Below the pieces are notes generated by a model. It had not been told where the DNA came from, made no database searches, and was given only the letters and a program-made list of their open reading frames with translations. Both the position numbers and the translations under genes were made by a program. Below are positions 28,401-37,562 of a stretch of DNA of 64,000 nt, piece by piece. This DNA comes from Saturnia japonica (taxonomy: Eukaryota > Arthropoda > Insecta > Lepidoptera > Saturniidae): NCBI GenBank assembly GCA_033032175.1, contig CM065320.1:9300001-9364000 (forward strand), read 5' to 3'. Each line of letters begins with the position of its first letter. The stretch's first letter is position 1.

Positions 28401-29271
28401 AATGTCCTTCTAGCTAACTACCATCCTCAATTTGAAAATCTGACGCCAAGAACCAATAGGTGTGTTCCGGCAGCTGCACTTGAGAGCCAGTCTTCCACTA
28501 AACTTAGCGTACTACCATCTCCAAAATCAGGTGAGATTTTGATTTGGTTTGGTGGTTGTTTTACCTACAACGATAAAAAAAGCCAAATTATATCCACTGT
28601 TGGAGAAAGCCTCCCCCAAAGATGGTCACAACGACCGGTCCAACGCTGCTCGCATCCACCTCTGTTCATTTTGTGGCAGGTCTGTCCACGCTGCGTTTTA
28701 TGTTCACAGTCACCATTAAATATAATAAAAAGAAGAATTATCTGCAAGATCAGTACGTTGCATTGGCGTAGTTTTTATACTTGGATAGTTGAATTTGGGT
28801 TTCTCTGGAATGCTTAGCGCATTAGGCCTACCTAAGTTTACTTTATTTACTTTTATTTTAGGGGTTTGCCCACAGATCTCGATCTCTGTGGCTGTACTTC
28901 ATCTCCTTATTGTTTTCAATTATTATGTTTTAAGCAGTTATTTCCACCGCAAAACCAAGGGTGCTGTTAGTTACATTAACAATAAAAAGATTGCATACTA
29001 AGGTACTGGATATTTGCATAGATTACAAGTCTTAAAAAAAGGAAATTTTCCATACCCCCGTTCCCATTCTGCTAGGAACTTTTTTTCCAATCCCAGCAGT
29101 TCTTAGAGTTTCTTGGAAAACTTCATCTTCTCTTAAGTTGCGAGTGTCGAGTGCAGGAGCTACGTCGTTGAATCCCGAATACAATTCGTCATCTTCATCA
29201 AGAACCATCGCTGTACGAGGTTTCGAATCCGTTCCAAGGCGGGATGCACTGTAATATCGTGAACTCAACAT
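5765..29271 (-). CDS. IFT88: Intraflagellar transport protein 88 (IFT88, TPR protein), complete, 18 exons
   Basis: IFT-B core subunit needed to build cilia and flagella (Drosophila nompB). Exons in gene order: 29271-29056, 27960-27845, 26831-26705, 26607-26503, 24382-24269, 23876-23773, 23221-23112, 22837-22719, 22256-22105, 19490-19265, 19062-18816, 17627-17459, 16865-16763, 16107-15994, 15764-15656, 13569-13462, 12855-12787, 5883-5765. Phases agree at every junction; total 2427 nt, 808 residues, close to the usual family length of about 820. The N-terminus has the acidic DEDDELYSGFND motif (human-like EDDLYSGYND) and TARPVTALRAVGY. TPR units fill roughly residues 189-735 (VLCNLAGQYALNEMYTEALN, VNMGNIYFKMGEHPKALKLY, MKVMHNIGLLLVRMGKFRDA, LMGACLRSSGRYQEALTLY). 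The C-terminus ends acidic, FDDDLPLPPE. Exons 9-12 are GC-rich and alanine-rich, and diverge most. The final exon needs the acceptor ACCCAG at 5884; the nearer-upstream TTTGCAG would break frame. Assignment is secure; the small exon 17 is the least certain. Confidence 0.95.
5884..8259. other. IFT88 intron 17, distal part
   Basis: Long AT-rich intron sequence. It holds an (AG)n microsatellite at about 7371-7399. I see no exon or intact mobile element in this part. Confidence 0.4.
7371..7399. repeat. (AG)n microsatellite
   Basis: About 14 uninterrupted AG units inside IFT88 intron 17. Confidence 0.9.
8260..9552 (-). mobile_element. Mariner element with both terminal inverted repeats
   Basis: The element starts TTAGGTCCTTACATATGAA and ends with the reverse complement (TTCATATTTAAGGACCTAA). 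It is flanked by TA at 8258-8259 and 9553-9554, and at about 1.29 kb has the usual mariner size. The transposase on the minus strand is decayed into several frames. Recognisable parts in order are YEFHRGTNAAETARRI (about 9330-9280), a helix-turn-helix GFGVSDKTVLIHLKQI, ITYDEKWILYDN with the first catalytic Asp, LLLHDNAIPHTA with the second, and PPYSPNLASTDYHFF with the third. It resembles the SETMAR/cecropia-like mariner group. It lies in IFT88 intron 17 and is not functional as read. Confidence 0.92.
8389..9331 (-). pseudogene. Mariner transposase, frameshifted
   Basis: Several overlapping open segments (9331-9146, 9164-8784, 8687-8430, 8571-8389) together cover most of a DD34D transposase, but the reading frame changes several times. 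The catalytic motif regions TYDEKW, HDNAIPH and ASTDYHFF are all visible. The link between the first two segments (WFRRF-type region) and the region after KSLCTDTS are damaged. A dead copy; any activity would have to come from elsewhere in the genome. Confidence 0.85.
9677..9749 (+). mobile_element. tRNA-like head of a SINE
   Basis: A 73-bp tRNA-like segment with an A-box-like TAGCCTAGTGATCG, a perfect B box GGTTCGATTCC in a CCTGG/CCAGG T-arm, and ends that can pair as an acceptor stem (one mismatch). The anticodon arm does not fold properly, so it is better read as a tRNA-derived SINE promoter than a tRNA gene. It sits in IFT88 intron 17. Confidence 0.55.
10330..11650 (+). mobile_element. 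CR1-like non-LTR retrotransposon remnant
   Basis: The first part (about 10340-10690) translates in pieces like the endonuclease start of CR1-type LINEs (TNIRGFHSNLSTIHHHLETV, LVLMETQI, NYPGY-like HYPGYMI). After a large deletion the reverse transcriptase resumes with the catalytic YADD at 10780-10791. The C-terminal region follows (LGLDIRNDLNSRDYIRSF, YPLYKAQVRS, FYRLYRGECCEELYNLI, VRLWNCLPTC). Stops and frameshifts break it repeatedly. It is opposite in orientation to the host IFT88 intron. Confidence 0.8.
11651..12786. other. IFT88 intron 17, proximal part
   Basis: AT-rich intron. A GC-richer patch at about 12560-12670 looks like part of a dispersed repeat but I cannot assign it to a family. 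Confidence 0.35.
12856..13461. other. IFT88 intron 16 with an unassigned GC-rich patch
   Basis: The segment 13100-13345 is GC-rich compared with its surroundings and open on both strands over about 75 codons, but it shows no protein motif that I know. It could be a SINE-like repeat. Confidence 0.3.
13790..14320 (-). pseudogene. Second mariner-family transposase remnant
   Basis: Minus-strand translation gives pieces in mariner order: HVAARLVPKDLKFLQKHNR, then AMLERVNSDPTFM, then IVTGDEK with the first catalytic Asp. After that comes a LPPEP-like serine/lysine linker equivalent and an HHD-region relic (FLDFAPR in place of the usual HHDNAPSH). Many stops. A different and older subfamily than the copy at 8260-9552. 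Ends are not visible. Lies in IFT88 intron 15. Confidence 0.75.
14928..15360 (-). mobile_element. Truncated non-autonomous Helitron
   Basis: Closely matches the interior of the complete Helitrons at 21328-21845 and 43330-43833, including the blocks TTCCTTAGAAGATAGATGT, GCTATATCTCTTATGG and ATCGGTCCAACCGTTTC. It lacks the CTAG end, and the other end is degraded (AATTTTATTACGCTT). Lies in IFT88 intron 15. Confidence 0.75.
17898..18517. mobile_element. Non-autonomous TIR element (about 620 bp)
   Basis: A perfect 12-bp inverted repeat, CCCAGTGAACAC at 17898-17909 and its complement at 18506-18517, bounds an AT-rich interior with many short ATATCAT palindromes. No coding capacity. No clear target duplication, so the superfamily is not assigned. 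Lies in IFT88 intron 11. Confidence 0.6.
19491..21327. other. IFT88 intron 9, first part
   Basis: Mostly AT-rich. A pair of inverted blocks, ATTGGTCAAAT near 20131 and ATTTGACCAAT near 20310, next to GCGCG tracts, may be the ends of a small repeat (about 20095-20420), but the ends do not extend. Confidence 0.3.
21328..21845 (-). mobile_element. Complete non-autonomous Helitron
   Basis: On the minus strand the element begins TCTATACAATTAATAAAATTG directly after a host A (complement of T21846) and ends GGGCACAGCTAG directly before a host T (complement of A21327). A subterminal hairpin-like CCACGTGAGCGAAGCCACGG precedes the end. These are the Helitron hallmarks: 5' TC, 3' CTRR, A/T insertion site, no target duplication. 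At 518 bp it has no coding capacity. A sister copy lies at 43330-43833. Confidence 0.88.
22840..22888 (-). repeat. Decayed duplicate of the start of IFT88 exon 7
   Basis: In intron 7 the minus strand reads TTTTACAG followed by AATGAAAGTGGTGCACAACA, nearly the acceptor and first bases of exon 7 (23221 downward). Similarity fades after about 50 bases. It is a partial exon duplication that keeps a usable-looking 3' splice site. Confidence 0.65.
23287..23606. repeat. Perfect 160-bp tandem duplication
   Basis: Two abutting copies (23287-23446 and 23447-23606) are identical over their whole length and lie in IFT88 intron 6. Complete identity means a very recent duplication, an unfixed variant, or an assembly error. 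Confidence 0.95.
24020..24180. repeat. Dispersed repeat fragment (ATCGGTCAAGCCG type)
   Basis: Contains CAAAATTTCATTAAAATCGG, a block shared by many dispersed arthropod repeats and like that at 53640-53680. Too short to assign. Confidence 0.4.
24560..26005. mobile_element. Large foldback (inverted-repeat) element
   Basis: The outer arms 24563-24676 and 25893-26005 are inverted copies (TTAATTCTCGACGAAAGTG, TCGGCGATTTTGATGCTG, GTACACCTA). The inner arms 24677-24935 and 25323-25605 are also inverted copies (TTCCATTAAAATAT, CTGGGTAGATTCC, TTCAAATTTTCAGGGC, TCAAAATTGCG). About 290 bp near 25606-25892 is present only on the right side, and 24936-25322 forms the centre. No transposase is visible. 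Its class is unknown. It lies in IFT88 intron 4 and would form a very long hairpin in the pre-mRNA. Confidence 0.85.
26928..26975 (-). mobile_element. Helitron-type end fragment
   Basis: GCTGTGCCATTGGCTTCGCT matches the minus-strand 3' end of the Helitron at 21328. Only the end is preserved. IFT88 intron 2. Confidence 0.45.
28020..28380 (+). mobile_element. SINE-like repeat with tRNA-like promoter
   Basis: A tRNA-like core at about 28247-28305 has an A-box-like TGGCCTAGTTGGTAGG and a B-box-like GAGTTCGAATCC. The sequence ahead of it (28031-28150) recurs at 47018-47130 (TGTGGTGGTTTTTATTTTAA and GTGATGTAGTTTGGTT blocks). It sits in IFT88 intron 1. Confidence 0.5.
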
Positions 29272-29378
29272 CTTTCCACTTCCAGAAAAATTGGTTCAAT
29301 ATAAATAATAATTTAAAGTGTATACTAAACTATAACTGGCTATAATTTCCTGAGCACTACGGTTTTTGTTGTGATGCC

Positions 29379-29392
29379 GTTACCATGGCAAC
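29379..29392 (-). promoter_or_regulatory. X-box, RFX-factor binding site upstream of IFT88
   Basis: GTTACCATGGCAAC fits the RFX consensus GTNRCC-N2-RGYAAC at every position. It lies about 110 bp upstream of the IFT88 ATG. RFX factors (DAF-19 in worms, Rfx in flies) switch on ciliary genes through such sites, and IFT88 orthologues are classic targets. Function here is inferred from sequence and position. Confidence 0.85.
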
Positions 29393-30936
29393 AATGTCAC
29401 AAAAGTTGTACACGTGTAATTCTCGGTAGAGAGTAGTATATTCTTTGACGTAAATGTATGTAACTATCCTACCTATCATAGATGTACTTAGTAGGTAAAT
29501 ATTAAATCTATGGTACCTATAGTAGGGCCAATTTTTAAAATATATTTAGTATAGGTTTTTGACGAGTGAGTCAGTAAGTTTAAAAATGTTACTTTTCAGA
29601 CCCTAATAACTCAGGAACTATAATAGGCTTATTCGTGAAATTTGAGATTGTGGGTGTTCAAGGGTGGATTTTGACTTTGGAGGGGTAGAAAGCTCGAAAT
29701 GGTTCGTCTAAATATACACACGGGCCGGTGTCGCCCGTTTTGAACTTGGCTGACACCACACTACTCAAGTTTAACATGTTTATTAACATTTTGGGCACAC
29801 CGTCACTTAACATCAAGTGAGTTTGTGGTCAAATCAAAAACAAAGTATTTTGACGTTAGTAGGTATCTAAGCTATCTACTTAACTTTAATCAAAACCCAG
29901 TACCTATACAGTGTAAACTGTGTAGAGAAGTATAAAGCTTTTATGTAGAAACAAAGAAAAATAAATATATATTACGAAGGGTATAATATGTAGGTATGTA
30001 ACATATCTATTACTTATAATGAAAGAGTAAAGAGTCGAAATCTGTACATTAAAGATATCAGAGAAAAAATAATACCCTTGTTAGAATCATCGACAGAACA
30101 CTTTTCGATACTTTTAGAAATGTTTGTATCTGTTTTTCGGTATGTTTGAACGCCAATATCGCAAAAACTACTGGACCGAATTTAATGCAATTTGGTGTGA
30201 TTGTAGTTTATAGTGTAAAGGTACATTTGGATGTATTTTTACACGTATGGGCATTTATATCGTCTATAAATACCGTTTAGGTTATGTACATATAAAAAAA
30301 GTATGTATATGTAGTTTTGTAATATATTTAAAATATTTAGTGAAACAAAGTGAAAAGATACCAATTTATTTTACCTTTATATAATTTTCTAAAAAGGCAA
30401 TACATGGAAACATCTGTTTTTATTGTCCAGGAGTATTCATAGATGGCGCTGTACGGTCTGGTTTAAATTATAATGAAATTTATTGGATATTTATTGTCAT
30501 ATTTAAGTATATTTTCTGTAAGCACTTATATTAATAACTACCTCTGCCCGCGATTTTGCCCGCCTGGTCTATTTCGTATACGAAGTAAAGCCCCCCTCAC
30601 CACAGACTATTAGATGCTCCTCACCTTACGGTATTCGACCGGTATCAGAGCCTATGCACACGAAGTTTTTCGAACGAGCTGACTACGCGCGTTTGTGATG
30701 AGCACGTCCTCTGCGCATTTCATTTGCGTTTGTAGCGACACAAACGCAAATATACGTCGATACGGACGTGCTAAAACGCGTATTGCTGCCTACTAAGTTG
30801 TTCCACAGACAGGATATGCAATTTGAATCATATATTGCTGCAGCATTAAAATTGTACTATGAAATGGATATCACGGAAGGATGCTCACAGTCGAGGTGGT
30901 TCCGTCGAAATAGTGGTGACAGTCGAGATACTAGAC
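29393..30936. other. Upstream intergenic region of IFT88
   Basis: Mostly AT-rich. A segment at about 30110-30310 contains GCAAAAACTACTGGACCGAA, the type of block found near the 5' ends of Lepidopteran Helitrons. At 30541-30645 an inverted copy of the Helitron-type end at 33690-33803 appears. No gene seen. Confidence 0.4.
30541..30645 (-). mobile_element. Helitron-type end, inverted relative to 33690-33803
   Basis: Blocks CTGCCCGCGA, ATTTCGTATACGAA, CCCCTCACC and CCTCACCTTACGGTATTCGACC appear in the same order as on the minus strand of 33690-33803. The two arms lie on either side of the hAT element. Confidence 0.5.
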
Positions 30937-31195
30937 CAGGGATGGGCAACCTTTGGCATGTTGAAGGCCAAACTTTAGCGTGCAAATACGTTCGCGGGCC
31001 ACGTTTAAAAGTACTTAGTGCATTTTAAAGTAGTGATATTTTTTTGCGATAGATATTAGATATGAAATAGTACAACAATGTTATTATAGTACAATTTATT
31101 AAAATAACAAAATGAAATTTAAAAAAATGGTACATTATAATTAAATTGTTAAATTTGCAATTGTTACAAACTACGAAAGTTAAAAAACACCGAAA

Positions 31196-32921
31196 TCAAT
31201 GAGACACTTGAGCTTGAATTTGGGAAAGTAATCCATCGATATTTGGATTAATTCCACTGATACAAAGACGTAAAGAATTTTCCAAATTATCGTCAGTCAA
31301 TTTTGTACGATGTATTGATTTATTAACTTTCATCAATGAAAAAAACTGTTCGCATTTATAAGTACTGCCAAACGCACAAATCAATCCTCTTGCGAATTTT
31401 CTAAGCTGCGGAAAATTGCTTTCTTCTAGGTATTTTTTTGTAGAAATCGCACAACTCTACGTCTTCAAATTTGGATTTTAGGAGTGAGTTTTCTTGAATC
31501 TCGATCAACTCCATTTGTAAGTGTATTGGAGCATTTTTTACATTACATTTTGTAGGAGTAGCAAATAAACTGAAACAGTCTTCCATGTTTTTGAAGTCGC
31601 TAAATCTGTTCGAACATTGTTCCGACAGTAACTTGAGTTCTTCAGCATATTGAGCATAAGCAATATTTTCATACGCAGAGAGCGTGTTGAAATGGTAACT
31701 GTTACCAGACAGCATCTGTGACTCCCACAAGCATAGTTTGATCTGAAACGCTTTCAAATTGATGTACAAATCATTTAATAACTGTCCTTGTTTTTGAATT
31801 TTTAAATTTAAATCATTCAAATAGCCTGTAAGATCGACCAGAAATGCTAAGTAACATATCCATTTTGGGTCAATTAATTCAGATAGCGGTTTATCTTTTA
31901 TTTTCATAAAGTCTGCTATCTCATTTCTAAGCTCGTAAAATCGTTTCAACATTTTTCCTTTGCTCAGCCATCTGACTTCACAATAATATGTTACGTCGTT
32001 ATATTCAGCTGATATTTCATCCAAAAACGCCTTGAACTGACGATGGTTAAGCCCTCGGGATCGAATAAAGTTGATGGTTTTTACTACCACATTCATAACA
32101 TTCTGGAGTCGAATGGACTTAGAACACAAGTTCTGTTGGCGGATAATGCAATGAAGGACTATCAAATCATCTTTTTGCACATTTAATTCTGTTGCTTTTT
32201 CATTCAAAATTCTGATGAAACCTTTACGTAAGCCGACCATAGAAGAGGGCACCATCAGTGCATACTCCAATTAATTTTGACCATGGCAAGCCTAAACTTG
32301 TGAATACCTTTTGAATTTCAATAAAAATATCCTCTCCTGTAGTGGTTCCTTTTAGCGGTTGTAAAGCAAGCAATTCCTCAGTAACAATGAACTCCTTATC
32401 AACACCTCGAATAAATATAGCCAGTTGAGCTGTGTCAGATAAATCGGTGCTCTCGTCTAATGCTGTGGAAAATGATTCAAAACCAGCCATACGGCCAGTC
32501 AATGTTGTTTTTATATCATTAGCCATCATATTTATACGTCGAACAACAGTTCGTCTTGATAAACTAATTTTTTCAAATTAATTTTTCTTTTCAGGACACA
32601 AAATACTGCAAACTTCTAACATACACACCTTGATAAATTCTCCTTCGGCAAATGCTTTTGATGCCTTTGATGTTTTTCCAAATTTGCGGTAAGCTTCTGG
32701 ATTTTGTCTGTTCTTAATTGTCCTGTCAATGAGTGCAGTGTAGCATGCTTAGTTGAGTAATGCCTCTTTATATTGAATTCTTTCATTACTCAAATGGATT
32801 CATTACACATCAAACAAATAGGCTTACCATTGTGCAAGATAAAAAAGAATTCTTCAGTCCATTTTTCATGAAACTGGCGACCCTCTGTATCTGCTTTTCG
32901 TTTCTTTCCATCAGACATCAT
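31196..32921 (-). pseudogene. hAT transposase, nearly full length but interrupted
   Basis: Starts MMSDGKKRKADTEGRQFHEKW, followed by a BED-type zinc finger region (ICLMCNES ... RHYSTKH), then a core with ALDESTDLSDTAQLAIFIRG, then a long segment (VMNVVVKTINFIRSR, YYCEVRWLSKGKMLKRFYEL, WICYLAFLVDLTGYLNDLN). It ends with the C-terminal dimerisation region GSTYKCEQFFSLMKVNKSI and NSLRLCISG. Breaks: an in-frame TGA in the zinc finger near 32790, a damaged stretch near 32570-32610, a frame change near 32230-32260, and another just after 31401. Closest in kind to GTF2IRD2/ZBED5-like hAT proteins. Not functional as read. Confidence 0.85.
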
Positions 32922-33244
32922 TTTTGTTTACATTTTGTTCAATAAACTTAATAACAAACAATAGTTAGTAACCACTTAAGATGCACACAAAGTCACAAAG
33001 CAAGTTGAGGGCTCGAGCAGTTCGCTAGGATATCGCTTGTCCAAGTTATGACCTCGGCAGCTCAAATAGAACTGAACTAACATTCGGGTCATCCACCCGC
33101 TTATATAGGCAAAATGAAGGAATAATCTGTAATAAACTAGTTTAGAATAATTGAGAAGCAATAAATCATTTGATGTGTTGCCCGTGAGGCGGCAAACCTC
33201 AAAGAATTTGATCGAGAAAGCCAAGTGGCGGCGATTATCAAAGA

Positions 33245-33287
33245 GTGAGGCGGCAAACATCAAAGGTTTTGATGTTTGCCGCCTCAC
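33245..33287. repeat. Perfect 20-bp-arm hairpin
   Basis: GTGAGGCGGCAAACATCAAA is followed after a 2-3 base loop by its exact complement. A diverged single arm lies 60 bp to the left (33186-33214, TGAGGCGGCAAACCTCAAA). Lies inside the right end of the hAT element. Confidence 0.9.
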
Positions 33288-33689
33288 TGTCACTCCCGTG
33301 AGTATATAAGTACCTAATGTAATATTTTTTTAATTGGGGTTTTTTCATAATGTCTCGCGGGTCGGGTCATATCTTACAAAGGGCAGGTTGTTGCCCATAT
33401 ATGTACATACCAGACTGTCGAAATAGTAACCGCCGAGATAGTGACCGTTATATGGCGATAGTCGAGGTCGTGATGTTTGAGGGCTTTTATTATTTTTGAA
33501 TGTTTTTAGACAGATTTTAACGTTATTTTTAAATGTTTAAATATTTATTTAGTATACACTAAAGAGACATAATTATTATAAAAGATTATTATTCACTGAA
33601 TATTAACGGTTTATAAAATTATAAGATTAAATTAGTTTTTCATAAAAGACGGCTAACATTTAAAATTATATTAGCTGGATATTCTCAAA

Positions 33690-33803
33690 GCTTATAGCGG
33701 TCAAACACCGTAAGGTGAGATTGAGGTGAGGGGACGTTTTTATTTAGTTGCCGTTTTTCATACACGAAATACATCACGCGGAAGAAGTCGCGGGCACAGC
33801 TAG
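33690..33803 (+). mobile_element. Helitron-type 3' end
   Basis: Ends ACGCGGAAGAAGTCGCGGGCACAGCTAG followed by T, the same terminal form as the complete Helitrons in this window. Its 5' part may have been split by the hAT insertion. Confidence 0.55.
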
Positions 33804-36800
33804 TATGTATATGAAATATAAATAAAAGATATTTTTTTTCACATTCTATATTTATTACATGATCACTAAATTCATTACAATCAAGTTCCACCTCATTGAT
33901 TTCTCACCGATCAAACTATTAATAAGACAGACACGTATGTATAGCCATATTAAAACGATTGACTAAAGAAAGGACATCACATTCGTAAACAATCAATAAC
34001 CGCTCTGTTGAACATGAGCAGTGCTGATGGAAGACACTGAATAAACCGTTTCGTTTCACACAAAAACAAAGTAACTACAATTAAAGTAACGCAAAAATTA
34101 TATCACTTAATCCTAAATTACAAAAATACCATGAATCATATATGAATTCGTCACAAATACCTACTCCTGACTGAATCGTTTGTTGCTCCCACTTAGACAT
34201 TCAAAAGATATGATATAAAAATAAACGTATTTCAAAAACTTTTTTATTCTCATCGAAAGCATGATAATGATCTCATCTATGTACAGTTTTAAGTGTTTCA
34301 TTTTATTTATTTTTTTGTTATTATTGTGTTTGTAAAAATGTAACTAATGAGTCAAATTAAACGTGACCCTAAAGGCTACTACACTTTATGCCGTTGACTC
34401 GACCGCGGGCAGCGAGTTTTTGCCGCGCGGGTATGCCGTAGAAACAGGCAATAAGCTGCGAGCATCATTTCAGTTATGACAGTTACCGTGTTATACATCG
34501 AGCGGGCATAGTGTGTAGTAGCCTTAACATACTAGTACAAAATGCAATGATTAATAATAATATTTTTGTACAATTTTCACTTATCATTAGGATAACACCA
34601 TATAAAAATTAATTGAATGATTTGTTAACGTGGATATGACTTAGATTTTAACAATCCGTAATTACACAATAAATTCAGTGTTTTATATAATTTTATGTAC
34701 ACATGATTAACAAATACACTGACAGACTAACGCACGTGTGAGGTGCGGGTTGCGGCACCATTTGACAACAAAGTAGCACTTTAAATACATTATGGCATTT
34801 TTTTTTCATTTGCTGAATTATTTAATTAAATAAGTTTATTTAAGGAAAAACGGCGTCTTTTGTTACTCCACACATTTCTGATTATCTGCTTGAGTTGTGA
34901 ATTTATCATATTTATAAATATCATTAGCCCAGCCGACACAGATTCTCAAAGTAAATCAGGAAAGTGATTTTTTTACATTCAAATTCAATCAAAATAATAT
35001 TTTGATTTTACTTTTTTTATCCCACCTATGTGGACAACTGTTCTTGGTTTTTGATCTCGGTTTACACGTTAGAGAATTACAATTAAGATAAAGTGAGAAA
35101 GAGAGAACAACGAGATCGATTAAGATCAATTAGGTACCTAGATATTTTTCTTATAGCGAATTCTTCTTAGCGAATTATATGATATATTATGTAGATAATT
35201 ACATCAACCCCACATTCATTGGCGTTTTCATACATCTGATATGTATTACGCCTTGCATAGTAATCCGTTCGAAGGTTCAAGTGGTATTTAGTGACCTGTA
35301 GCGATTCAATTCAGATGAAAATTTAACTATAAAATACAAAAAAAAAACAAATATGTACAATTCTTTGAACAGATATACTAAACAAATATTGCATTACATC
35401 TTAATTATATAACTAATTTATTGGCAGATTTAATAAGGCATGTCCATAAATTGACATAGTGTTGATATTCCAGTTTTATGAATAAGTGAAAGTAACAAAT
35501 ACTACCAATTAATTTCCTTAAATAATTATTATTTTCGCAACTTAGATGTTCCGTTTCCGTAACTGATATATTGATAAAAATAAAACCGTAATACGACCAA
35601 ATTTTCGTTTAAATATGTTATAAAAGTTATTTATGAATGCTGTTCCTTGGTTTTTTGCACATTTTTTATAATTTTAAGCACCAAGAAGCCAGTGAGCAAT
35701 TGGTAATAAAATGATGGTTCAGACGGTACATTCAAAATTGACGCAATTCAGAAATAAAACCGTATAAGATTATTAAAATTATACACTAATTTATATATTT
35801 TAAAAGCCTCAACTCTTATGTTCTAAGCCACGACGAACACATATTCAATTGTTATTAACGGTGACCAATTTCAATTGATTAATACTATTTTTTATTATGT
35901 AGTTCATAAGACAACTGTCACGTTGTAAGTAGGTACTGTGAATGATCGAAGCGATCGGTAAAAACCAATCGTGGGCGTGGTGGTGGGCAACTAACAAACA
36001 GCAAGCTGCAATAAACGAATAGAATAAGTCTAAGATACACTAAATACGACTTACATATTTCATCAGTTCCCCTTTCAACTAATGAATGAAAGGTAAGCGG
36101 TTAGTTTCTTTTTTGTGAATATTCTGTAAAATATGATCACCAAAAAACAAATCGTATTTCATAGGTACTTAAAGGAAGTTCAAATATTTCGTAAGCAAAC
36201 TTTCAAAGGTATAGGTAAAAAATTATTAATAAAATAAAAACGTTTTAAAGGCAAGCTTGTATTTAATATTTCCATACTTGTAAAAGCTTGTAAGGCGCAA
36301 GAAATTGATTTCCCCATTCCTTCCTTTTAATTTGCGCTACAAGCCTTTAAAATTATTTTTTATTAATAATTGTTTTCTTATTATTTCCAGCAAACCCTTA
36401 CATTTGATTTTCATATCATGGCAATGCATAAAGAATAACTTCGATCTTTGGGAGTCCACAATATTGGATTTAGAATGATTTATCTTAACTAACCATGTAT
36501 TGTCATCCAAACTAAACATGTAGTTCAATTGGTTGGAGATAACTGTTTTAAAATTCAGTTGCAAGATTTGACCCATAGTAAAAAGGCAGGTTAAATAAAA
36601 GCTTGTAAAAATAAGAAAATTATAAGTATGAATTTTTATTACATAATTGTATTTAAAAAAAATTAAAAGATTTTATTCAATTTTAGTCAATTTGAGTCAA
36701 TTCTCGGAACTCTCATTTATTTGTAGTAAGAAATATGAAAATAAATTGGGTATATCTTATCTTATTTAAGTGAGCAATTCTTGTATATATATATATATAT

Positions 36801-37562
36801 ATATATAATATGTAATTGTGTAACGGCTGCAACGATTTCGATGAAACTTTGTATTTAGATAATGTTTTACATTCCAAGTTTACCTAGATAGGTGTTTTTC
36901 TTTTTTTGTTTATAAGAAAATTATAAGATATTAATAATGAAAATATTCAATATTACGAATTAAAATTTTATCATGTCTATATACTTATAAATAACGTCAC
37001 AATCACTGTTCCTACTTACATGTGTGATATGATATGACAAATGTGAGGTTTCAATATGTGCGTTTCTTCCCGTAAATCAAGTCGTTAGTTGTTATAAACT
37101 ATATCAATCTGTATTTGTTATCAGGGTCACAGTGATCATAATTGAGAGCACCAATGTGTGGCTAATTTGTAAATCATTTAAAACACAAGCACTTACATCA
37201 AAGTAACCAACCATGCACAACTCGATGAGATATATATTTCTTATTATATTATAGATTTTTTATTTTTAAAATTTGTAAAGCAGTCAACCTTAATATTTAA
37301 TATACTTATCGTTTAATTTTTAATTCCGTGTAGTAAATTTTATTGCATAACAACAGGGCAAGAATATTTCTTAAATCTTTTTACTGATGTATACTATAAA
37401 TGTTTTTATTTAAAGCGTTTATAATTTTGAGACTCGGTATTTTAATTCGACCTCTGACCTGATTTCGTGTCACGGAATTAAAAGAAAGTATTTCAACATT
37501 ATTTCATTTTGCGTGTACGTATTGCGAGGATATCGCAAATACACGTGTAGGTCTTTCAGCAG
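33804..37562. other. AT-rich intergenic region 3' of Lobe
   Basis: Contains the small TIR element at 34370-34526, a (TA)n tract at about 36784-36808, and the presumed Lobe 3' UTR at its right edge with an AATAAA on the minus strand at 37405-37410. No other gene is recognisable. Confidence 0.4.
34370..34526. mobile_element. Small TIR element (MITE), compact copy
   Basis: AAAGGCTACTACACTTTATGCC at the left and GGCATAGTGTGTAGTAGCCTT at the right form about 20-bp inverted repeats around a GC-rich core. Same family as the interrupted copy at 3556-4525. Confidence 0.75.

Larger units (their letters stand above)
30937..33403 (-). mobile_element. hAT element with GTF2IRD2/ZBED-like transposase
   Basis: The left end CAGGGATGGGCAACCTTTGG and the right end GGGCAGGTTGTTGCCCATATATG are imperfect inverted repeats of the kind that bounds hAT elements, with GCGGGCCAC-type subterminal sequence on both sides. 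The 2.47-kb interval carries one decayed transposase on the minus strand. The flanking octamers TACTAGAC and TACATACC agree at only five of eight positions, so an old target duplication is possible but unproven. Confidence 0.8.
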
